Under the pieces are notes generated by a model that saw only the letters and a program-made list of their open reading frames with translations, made no database searches and had not been told where the DNA came from. Position numbers and translations under genes: made by a program. This document shows positions 18,881-27,477 of a stretch of 34,848 nucleotides of DNA, one piece after another (position 1 is the first letter of the stretch; each line of letters opens with the position of its first letter). Source of the stretch: Schizophyllum amplum (Eukaryota; Basidiomycota; Agaricomycetes; Agaricales; Schizophyllaceae); NCBI GenBank assembly GCA_007026445.1, contig VDMD01000205.1, positions 1-34,848 on the forward strand, given 5' to 3'.

Positions 18881-21059
18881 ATGCCTTCTTCGCCGGGCCC
18901 TCCCATCGAGGTCTTCATAGACATCCAACAATGGACGACGATCACCGTGGGGTTCCAGATGGCGTTCTATGGTGCGTGATCGACGCGCCCTTCCCTGTCG
19001 ACGAGCTAACGCGTTCCTGTAGGGGTGCACGTCGCGCTCTTCCTCATGTCGCTGTCGGCGCTATAGTGAGTCCCTTTGCGTGATGCGCGGCGGGTGGTCT
19101 TCTCATGCTACGTTCCCCCAGCCATCGTTCCCCGCGCAATGTCGCGCTGCGCGCGGCGACGACAGCCATCTTCGTTTGCGCATCCATCTCGTTCATTGGC
19201 TGGATGCCGGTCTACGTCATACAAATCGCACTCAGAGGCAGGAATCCCCCGTTGAACGCGTTGCGCACTCTGGACGGGGTCATGGTCGCGGGCTTGATCG
19301 CGGAGCGTATCATGGTGCGTGGTTGACTCTTTCATTCCTTCCGTATCGCTAACGGTGGCCTCAGTTGTTGATTTCCGACATGATATCGGCCTGGCGAGCA
19401 TGGGTCATCTGGATGCGTAACCGTCATATCGCGGTCCTGCTGGTTATCTGTCTTCTTGCAATCACCCGTGAGCACTCGTCATCCTCGCTCTTCCCCTCTC
19501 CAAATATGCGCGGACATGCTTTTTCCTTCACCTAAACTGGGCGAAACCCATCCTTCTCGGAATCTGCTGTTCCATTCGCGAGCCCCTCCGCTACACTCCA
19601 TCACCCTACGAGCAATGCATCTCTCGCATGACTGCCTCATTCACGACCCTCACCATGACTTCTCTGACCTTTTCTCAGTCTGCAGCACCCTCGAAGTCGC
19701 ACTCTACGTCCAGGGTGTCATCTCGGGCAACCGCCACTTCGCGCAGGCTACGCGCATCCTCCTCACCATCATCCCCGGCCTCATTACGAACATCGTAACC
19801 ACGGCGCTCGTCGCATACAGAACCTGGTGAGCAGATGGATTTCCTTGGCGCCTTGGCGCTTCTCCCAGGGGTCCTGCGTGCCTTCAGGACTGTTGAGGCG
19901 CTCGAGGCTCTATCACGTCCTGAGGCGCGCTCGTGGAACGATATGGAACACGTCGCTGATATGGACCATGTCGCTGATATGGAGCACGTCGTTGGATACA
20001 GGCACGTCGCTGGATACGGAGCACGTCGCTGCCACGCTCAGTGATGTCGAGCTCACTAGTCCCCTGTTGCTGATGCGCTTATCTTTCGTCGCTGACGCGC
20101 TTACCTCCAGGATATACCGACGGTTAGCGAAGGCGGGGAGCGCTGGCAACAGTCGTCGCCGGGCACCGAACCGCGTCGAGCGGATGTTGATCTTGCTTGC
20201 AGAGTCTGGGGCGCTCTATGTGCTGCTATGGGTGCGTGGCTAAGTTTCTCATCGAGGTTTTTCGAGTGCTGATGGGCGCTTATTGGTTCTTGTGATAAAC
20301 GTGCTTCTTCGCTCCGGCGCTCTTAAATGCATCCCATGTGATATTGGATGTGCCCTTCTACGTCACCTCTACTCGACTGCGAACGCGTATCGACGACTGA
20401 CGAGTGCAGGGCGCGATCCTGGCTGTATACATGCACACCTACGTGGCCGGGCAAGTTAACAACGGGCTAGCGAATTTAATCCAGCTCGTCGTTGGGGAAG
20501 GAACTGTACGTGATCCGTTTTTCTCAGTGCTTGGTGCATATCTTCTACAACTGCGTATCTTCCACTTCTACATATATTCTCCTTTTGCGTATCGGCTACC
20601 ACTACATCCCCTCTCGCGGTCCTCTATCGCTCCTTACTGATCGCAAGCCAGGCTCTCATCCCCACCATGGTCATAATCGCCGTGGCTCTCCAGCGCTCGC
20701 AGGCCGACCCCTTCGCAACGCTCTCCGGCGCCACCTTATCCCGCAGCATCCACTTCCGCACCGGTGCTAATCCTCTGGTCGTCGATACAGACTCACGCCG
20801 CGGGTCGCTGGATAGGGGCGCCGAGTCGCATGCGGGGTCATCGCCTGCCTGTGAGAACTCGAAAGACGACGTTTTGGATCACGCGGAGAGCACGGCGGTG
20901 GATGACACGTACGGTATTCTGCTGCGGCCGATGGGTGGGCAGCGGGTGCTGGACTCGGTCGATACGGGCACGGATACGACGGTGGTGAATGCGTCGGTGG
21001 GTGGTGGGGCGGCGGCGGCGAGGACGGGGGGTTCGCGTCGACTGAGTTCGGATTCGTAG
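18881..21059 (+). CDS. Seven-helix integral membrane protein, left copy (eight exons)
   Basis: Proposed: join(18881..18971, 19023..19065, 19122..19314, 19365..19467, 19679..19826, 20111..20231, 20410..20505, 20652..21059), 400 aa. Every junction has GT...AG ends and the frame closes; the right copy (22997-25058) has the same exon lengths except the last, which independently supports the model. Seven hydrophobic segments are visible: around MAFYGVHVALFLMSLSALY, TAIFVCASISFIGW, LISDMISAWRAWVIW, the exon 4/5 joint, LLTIIPGLITNIVTTALVAY, LILLAESGALYVLLW and the exon 7/8 joint (IPTMVIIAVALQRS). The D-x-I-x-x-WRAWVxW motif in helix 3 is typical of a large uncharacterised membrane-protein family in Agaricomycetes. 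The C-terminal tail of about 110 residues is hydrophilic. Function unknown; a receptor-like role is only a guess from topology. Confidence 0.85.
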
Positions 21060-21488
21060 ACCTTGTTTGCGATGGAGATGGGGAGATTTGCGACGGGCGA
21101 GCGAGCGAGTGAAGAGGTTTGCGATGCGGGAGGATACTTACGTGTCGCTATCTTCCGTGGCCAGTGCCGCATGCTTCGTCGTTAACCAGAGAACAGCGTT
21201 GGTGTTCTGTACACTTGTATCCTATCTTACGATCATTATTTAGATTCTCTCGTTAATCGTACGCAACCTCAATCATTGGTGTACGAGATGGCAAGGGCGA
21301 AGAAAATGAAGCGTATTGTCGGGAGACTCTTGTGTTTGTCGAACTGCGACGACTGAGCGCGCGTACGAGGATTGAGTAAGCTCATGCATATTGCACATGC
21401 GACTATTCAATACATTCACGACAGACACACAAGTGCAACGGATGCTAGTGGTTCATCAGCCATGAACAATACATCCGTCCCCGCCCGC
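21060..21488. other. Convergent 3' spacer, left copy
   Basis: Region between the stop of the seven-helix gene and the stop of the convergent methyltransferase fragment. It is closely similar to 25059-25488 (shared ACTTACGTGTCGCTATCTTC and GATGGCAAGGGCGAAGAAAA). No ORF is conserved between the two; it is presumably 3' UTR of both genes. Confidence 0.5.
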
Positions 21489-22089
21489 TCACTCATTCAC
21501 CTCCAAGACCCATTCATGCACGATATAATAGCTTCCTCTCTCGTTGAACTCGCGCCAGAGGCGCGTCTCAATCTCCTTAAACTTCTTCTCCCCTTCATCT
21601 TCTGCGCCCAGCACTCCATCGCCAGCATCCCCTTTGGCCGGAGGGGCCACAAGCTCGCCATCGTACCCACGCAGATAACCTCCTTCCCAAGCCTCGCGCA
21701 ACATCCCCTCGAAGTGGCGGAACGTCTTCGTCGTGGAGGATTCGATGGACTCGAGCTGGTCCTCGGCGAGAGGTGGTTCGACGGCAATGGGAGGTTGGAT
21801 ATGCGGGAATACCGAACCATAGTCCTTCGAAAACACACGCCTCACCATCGGGCCCATAGGAATGACTCCACGGCCGGCGCGCACGATCCGGAAGCCACTC
21901 TCTTCTAGAAGTGGCGGGAGTTCATGGGCGGTACTAGGGGGAGGAAGAAGCGAAGCGCGAACGACAGGCCAAATAGAATATGTGGAAATTAGATCAAGGC
22001 GGATGAGACTCCAAGGTGAAAGGGCAATGGCAGGAATAAGAAGGAAGGGGGGTCGGAGACGAAGAAAAAGCTGGAAACAGATGAATCAC
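21489..22089 (-). pseudogene. 5'-truncated methyltransferase copy (last exon only)
   Basis: The minus-strand stretch 21933-21489 is nearly identical to the last exon of the full gene at 25489-27477 (EESGFRI(V/L)RAGRGVIPMGPM ... HEWVLEVNE). Upstream of the exon it keeps most of the preceding intron, including the CCTAG acceptor, although a block of about 25 bp present in the other copy is missing. Homology stops at about 22089, exactly where the other copy's intron donor begins, and TDP2-like sequence follows. No start or catalytic motif I region exists here, so it cannot make a methyltransferase. Its exon is 445 bp versus 446 in the full gene, because of one C fewer near 21928, which matters for the reading frame of the full gene. 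Confidence 0.85.
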
Positions 22090-22091
22090 AG

Positions 22092-22352
22092 GACGACGGG
22101 CTGGTCGAGGAGAATGGGCTTGTCGATGCGTGGGTTGCGCTTCATGGCACGGAACAGGCAGGAGTTACGTGGGGCGTCGGCGTCGAACGACGTGACGGAC
22201 TGGGGCCGGGCAGGCTGGACAAAGTTGCAATGATGGGCGTTGAGGCGGAGGTCCTCCGACCAGGTCTTATCGAGATACCTCGTCCGGGCGGGGGGTTGCT
22301 TCAGAAGCCCTGGAGTGGTCATTGCGGTCTGAGATGTACCTTTGTTGTTTGA
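22092..22352 (+). pseudogene. TDP2-like EEP gene, C-terminal fragment
   Basis: An in-frame stretch of 86 codons plus TGA, starting at the duplication junction, matches the end of the gene at 8184-9461: DDGLVEENGLVDAWVALHGT, VTWGVGVERRDGLGPGRLDK, IEIPRPGG and QKPWS(G)HCGLRCTFVV. It lacks the N-terminal catalytic motifs and any promoter. The catalytic SDH motif has become SGH, an Asp-to-Gly change, as expected without selection. It marks the left end of the right-hand duplicate. Confidence 0.9.
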
Positions 22353-22996
22353 ATCTGTTGACTTTCTGTTGTTTGAGTTTTGTTGACTTCGACGGCCCGA
22401 CAATGGGCCAGTAGCCCCGGCGGTGATGTGGTCTTCATCCCGGATTACATAGTGGTCGCCTGCCACGAAGGTGCTGACGGGTCTGTAAGTACTATGATAC
22501 ATACTACAAACCAGGTTGTCATTTTTTAGGGTAGCGCGAACGCGAAGTGCAAGGGAACAAAGTGCGAGGGAACCGTGTGGCGTTCCCGATTTGGATAGCA
22601 TCACTCGGGCCCGTCGCGTTCATTGTTTCTTTCCACCATCATGCTCATTGTTCGAACCTACCTCGCCCGACACTGTGAAGGTTCAAAACCTTGTGATATC
22701 TCGTGCATGCAAGGCGCTTCGTGTCAGACCTCACGGCCGGTCGGCCGCGTCGGAACAGCGCAAACGGTGCAAGCCTAACCCACGTCAACTATGGCATCGC
22801 TCTGGATTCGGGAACTCCGTCGTCTACAACATGGGCGCCATACTTACTGCGCGGAGGGACGCCCGCAACTGAGGCTCAGCATGGCGGCAGATCCGGATGT
22901 CCCCATCAGTCGTCTGCGTCATGTCGCACGCTCCGCCATAGAGGCGGTTGCGCAGCGCGTGCTCGCGCAAAACTCTCGAGCCGCCCTCATGTAGCC
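22353..22996. other. Spacer in the right copy containing the unoccupied LINE site
   Basis: The first part (to about 22592) matches 9464-9650, downstream of the full TDP2-like gene. The rest matches 18458-18880, upstream of the left seven-helix gene. The junction at 22593-22605 (GGATAGCATCACT) is the empty counterpart of the LINE insertion. No coding sequence recognised. Confidence 0.7.
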
Positions 22997-25058
22997 ATGC
23001 CTTCCGTGCCCGGCCCCCTCACCGCGGCCTCCGTCGCCGCCCAGAAGTGGACGGCGATCACCGTGGGCGTACAGATGGCGCTCTATGGTACGTGATCGAA
23101 GCAGAGCTCGCTTCTTCAAGTTAACGTGCCGCAGGTGTACACGCCGCGCTCTTCCTCATCTCCCTCTCGGCGCTGTAGTGGGTCCTCCTCGAGTTCAGAC
23201 ACCAGTACACCAGCTCAATGTCCCCTCAGCCATCGCTCGCCTCGCAATGTCGCGCTGCGCGCGGCGACGACGGCCATCTTTACATGCGCATCCATCTCAT
23301 TCATTGGCTGGCTGTCGGTATATGTCATACGAACTGCGCTCGACGGGACGAACCCCCCGTCGAACGCGTCCCAAGCGATGGATGGAATCTTGGTCGCGAG
23401 CTTGATCGCGCAACGCGTAATGGTGCGTGGTCGCGCTCTTCTGATCATTTCCATGTCGCTGACAGTGTTCCCCAGCTGTTAATTGCGGACCTGATATCAT
23501 CCTGGCGGGCTTGGGTCATCTGGATGCGTAGTCGTCGTATCGCGGTCGTACTGGGCATCTGCCTTTCCGGGATCATCGGTGAGCACCTCATCATCTCCTC
23601 CATTCCCCTTTCCAGGCATGCGTGCACATGCACTTCGTAGACCAGTCAAGCTGGACAAGCACCATCTGTCTTGAAGCTCGCCTCCACCTTCATGACTTGC
23701 AAACCCCTTCCCCACAATCCATCACCCTACGAGCGACTCAACTCGGTTGAATGTCTCATCGTGTCCTTTCTAACGTTTTCGCAGTTGGCAGCACCCTCGA
23801 AGTTTCTCTTTACCTCCACGGTATCGTCTCCGGCAACCGCAACTTCGCACAGGTCGCTCGCATTCTTCTCACCATCATCCCCGGCCTCGTTACGAACATC
23901 GTGACCACAGCGCTCGCCGGGTATAGAACATGGTATGTGAATAGCTTCGGCTCTATCTCTTTTGGCGTCTGGGCGCTCTCCGTCAGATCCTGTTTGTCTT
24001 CGGGACGCCCAGGAAGGGACTGATGAGCGGGCGCTCGACCACGTCCTGCGACTCGCCCATGTCTGATGCGGAGCACGTCGCTGATGCGCCCAGCTGTGTA
24101 CATAGACCTCAAATGCTCATGCGGCTGATCCGCTTACCCTTCGCGTTGCTTACGTACCTTCTCCAGGACATACCGACGATTGGCGAAGGCCGGTAGCGCT
24201 GGGAGTAGTCGTCGCCGGGCACCGAACCGCGTAGAGCGGATGCTCGTCTTGCTTGCGGAGTCGGGGGCGCTCTATGTGATGCTATGGGTGCGTGTCTCAG
24301 CGTTCCGGCCCCGCCTTTCGTGCGCTGATGGACGACTTGTTTTTGAATCCTGTGTTATGCGTATTCTGCCGCGTATGCCCTACTCGCCGATGCAATGTTG
24401 AACATGTTATCCTACGTCGTCCCTGCTCCACTAAACGCGCTTGATGCATCCCTTTGATGACTGACGAGTGCAGGCCATGCTTCTCGCTGTGTACATGCAT
24501 ACCTACGTGACCGGGGAAGATAACAACGGGCTAGCGAACCTGATCCAGATCGCTGTCGGAGAGGGGACGGTACGTCGTCCACATCTGTCTCTACTCTCGT
24601 CGCATGCTACCCAGTCGTTCCTTCTCCATGGCTCACCACTGACCTTCTCGAGTCAGGCCCTCATTCCCACCCTCGTCATCATCGCCGTGGCCCTCCAGCG
24701 CTCACAGGCCGACACGTTCGCAACCATGTCCAGCGCCACTTTGTCGCGCAGCATCCACTTTCGCACCGGGCCCTTGGTCGTCGACACGGACTCGCTTCGT
24801 GGGTCGCTGTTCGGGGGCGCTGAGTCGCACGCGGGGTCGTCGCCCGCCTGTGAGACCTCCGAGGACACCTTGGGGCACGCGGAGAGCACGGCCGTGTACT
24901 CGGATGACATGTGTGGTATTCTGCTGCGGCCGATGGGCGGGCAGCGGGTGCTCGATTCAGTCGATACGGGCACGGATGCGACGCTGGTGGATGCATCTGT
25001 GGGTGGTGGGGCGGCGACGAGGACGGGGGGTTCGCGTCGACAGAGTTTGGAGTCGTAG
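22997..25058 (+). CDS. Seven-helix integral membrane protein, right copy (eight exons)
   Basis: Proposed: join(22997..23087, 23135..23177, 23230..23422, 23476..23578, 23785..23932, 24167..24287, 24474..24569, 24657..25058), 398 aa. Exons 1-7 have the same lengths as the left copy (91, 43, 193, 103, 148, 121 and 96 nt); the last exon is 6 nt shorter. Introns differ much more than exons, so coding sequence has been kept under selection in both copies. It has seven hydrophobic segments and the WRAWVIW motif in helix 3 (DLISSWRAWVIWMRSRR). The first exon encodes a different N-terminal tip (MPSVPGPLTAASVAAQKW). Plasma or endomembrane location is expected from topology; ligand and function are unknown. 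The promoter region is uninterrupted, unlike that of the left copy. Confidence 0.85.
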
Positions 25059-25488
25059 AGCTTGATTGCGATGATGTTGATGAGTTCTGCGACGAGCGAG
25101 CGAGGATGCTTGCAATGCGGGGGGATACTTACGTGTCGCTATCTTCCGTGGCCGGTGTCGGATGCTTCGTCGTTAACTTAACCAGAGAACAACGTTGGTG
25201 TTCTGTACACTTGTAACCTATCTTACGATCATTATTCAGATTCTCTTGTTAATCGTACGCAACCTCAATCATTGTCGTGCGAGATGGCAAGGGCGAAGAA
25301 AATGAAGCGTTTTGTCGGGAGACTCTTGTGTTTGTCGAACTGCGAAGACTGAGCGCGCGTACCAGGATAGAGTAAGCTCATGCATATTGCACATGCGACT
25401 GTTCAATACATTCACGACAGACACACAAGTACAACGGATGCTAGTGGTTCATCAGCCATGCGTTAACGATACATCCGTCCCCGCCCGC
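25059..25488. other. Convergent 3' spacer, right copy
   Basis: Counterpart of 21060-21488 and similar along its length. Holds the presumed 3' UTRs of the seven-helix gene and the methyltransferase gene. No gene seen. Confidence 0.5.
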
Positions 25489-27477
25489 TCACTCATTCAC
25501 CTCCAAGACCCATTCATGCACGATATAATAGCTTCCTCTCTCGTTGAACTCGCGCCAGAGGCGCGTCTCAATCTCCTCGAACTTCTTCTCCCCTTCATCT
25601 TCTGCGCCCAGCACTCCATCGCCAGCATCCCCTTTGGCCGGAGGGGCCACAAGCTCGCCATCGTACCCACGCAGATAACCTCCTTCCCAAGCCTCGCGCA
25701 ACATCCCCTCAAAGTGGCGGAACGTCTTCGTCGTGGAGGATTCGATGGACTCGAGCTGGTCCTCGGCGAGAGGTGGTTCGACGGCAATGGGAGGTTGGAT
25801 ATGCGGGAATACCGAACCATAGTCCTTCGAAAACACACGCCTCACCATCGGGCCCATAGGAATGACTCCACGGCCGGCGCGCAGGATCCGGAAGCCACTC
25901 TCTTCTAGAAGAGGCGGGAGTTCATGGGGCGGTACTAGGTCAATGTATATCAGTATACAGGGGGAATGCTGGAAGGAAGAAGCCAAGCGCGAACGACAGG
26001 CCAAATAGAATAGGCGGAAACCAGATCAAGGGCTCTCACGAGTGAGGCTCAAAAGTGAAAGAGCAATAGGAAGGAAGGGGGGTCGGAGACGTAAACAAAA
26101 AGCTGGAAACAGATGACTCACTGTACAAGGTGACCCGCGCGACTCCTACCCTCTTGAATTGCCTTGTTGAGCGGCCAAAGGTAGCTATCGACCGCCATTT
26201 CATTGTCGTCCTCGTGCAGCGGTTCTTCCGGCGCATAATAACCCAGCATGTGCGCCTCTCTCAGGTGAAAGAGAGCGCCGGGAGCTGTAGAGGGCGTTAG
26301 CATCGCATAAGGGGGACGCCACAAAGTGAATCGTCGAGAGAGCACGCACCCATCGCCTCCTTGACGTTCTTCCAAAGCGTCGCGAATCTCGTCCTTCGTA
26401 ATCCCACACGAGGACCAGGCGCATAGACACGAGATCGAAAAGGCCTGCAATTCATGCACGTGAGCAATGAATGAAGTGAGATGACGAGGATCGAGAGAAC
26501 ATAGGAAAGTGAAAGAGGGGACTACAGATCACCAGGACAAAGGCGGAGCCACCGCGGCGACCAACGCACTCACCCCTCAACCCTTCGGGTAGTCGCTTCC
26601 GTATATCGTGCTCAAATGCACGGACGCCCAGTCGATCCAGTGACGCCTGCGGCGGAAACTTGGCGCCTGTGATGTCGCACGCAAACAGGGAGACAGGGCC
26701 GGATGGGGAGGCAGCAGGCGTAGCCTCGGCGTCGTCCTCGCTAGTGTTCTTGATCGTGCCAGAAGAGCCGACGGCCTCGGCGCCGGCAGCGGCGGGTTTA
26801 TCGTGCGCTTCCCAGTCGTCCACCTGGTGCCGCCGCGCCTGCACCTCCGGCAGCTCGGCCACATCCGCGATCCACGCACAGCTGCCCGCGCCGATGTCCA
26901 GGACGGCACGAAGTTTGGATGGACTGACATCAGGAGGAAGGATTGCCGACGATGAGGTGCCGTCTTGATTGTTTTGAGCAGAATGGGAATGTGACAGAAG
27001 AAAGAGAGTTTTGAGGGGCAGAGAGTAAGAGGTTAGAGTCTGGTCAAATCTGGTAACGGAGTGTGAACACACCTGATCGCTGAACGTTTTTATCGCTGCC
27101 GAAGGCACGGTGGATCATGACATGTTGACCGTCAAGTCTATGAGAAATGTCAGTAAGCGCTAACGTAAGCAGAGAGACGAAGGATGTGAGGAAGGGTCCG
27201 CGAGACAAAGTGAGGAAACGCTGGATGAACACGTGTTATGTCAAGAGGAGCAATACTTCCAATAGGAAGAGGGGAGGCTGATGATGGAGAGATGGAGTTG
27301 TGGATCGCCGACGCATCGCTTGAGGCAGCGACGAAGGAGTTCTGCTCCTCGAAGGGAAGAGGAGATTGTCTGGCACTGAGAATGACGACGTAGATCTGAT
27401 CAGACGCACCGGCGACGCTCGTCCTCGTCATGAGTAAAGACATACGCCTTGATGTCTGCAGCGGGAGATGCTGCCAT
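25489..27477 (-). CDS. SAM-dependent methyltransferase, six exons, two apparent 1-nt indels
   Basis: Proposed: complement(join(25489..25934, 26122..26284, 26350..26444, 26574..26963, 27073..27137, 27410..27477)). The start MAASPAADIKAYVF leads into DERRRLDGQHVMIHRAFG, the leader helix seen in fungal class I methyltransferases. Motif I is LDIGAGSCAW at about residue 66, an acidic-loop CDITG follows a 45-residue low-complexity insert, then FDLVSMRLVLV, LWKNVKEAM and APGALFHLREAHM. The family transfers a methyl group from SAM; the substrate is unknown. Two shifts are needed: one base is missing in the GGG run at about 26410 (VLV-to-GLRRTRF), and one C is extra in CCCC at about 25928, where the truncated copy at 21489 has CCC and stays in frame. 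Either assembly error in homopolymers or gene decay. Exon boundaries come from splice signals; the second acceptor (CAAG) is the weakest. Confidence 0.75.

Noticed and set aside
21372..21908. 178-codon plus-strand ORF, repeated at 25312-25908
   Set aside because: Conserved between copies only because it is antisense to the methyltransferase last exon, whose minus-strand frame carries the family sequence.
22630..22660. tRNA-like TTCGAACC phrase
   Set aside because: No acceptor stem, D-arm or anticodon stem can be folded around it.
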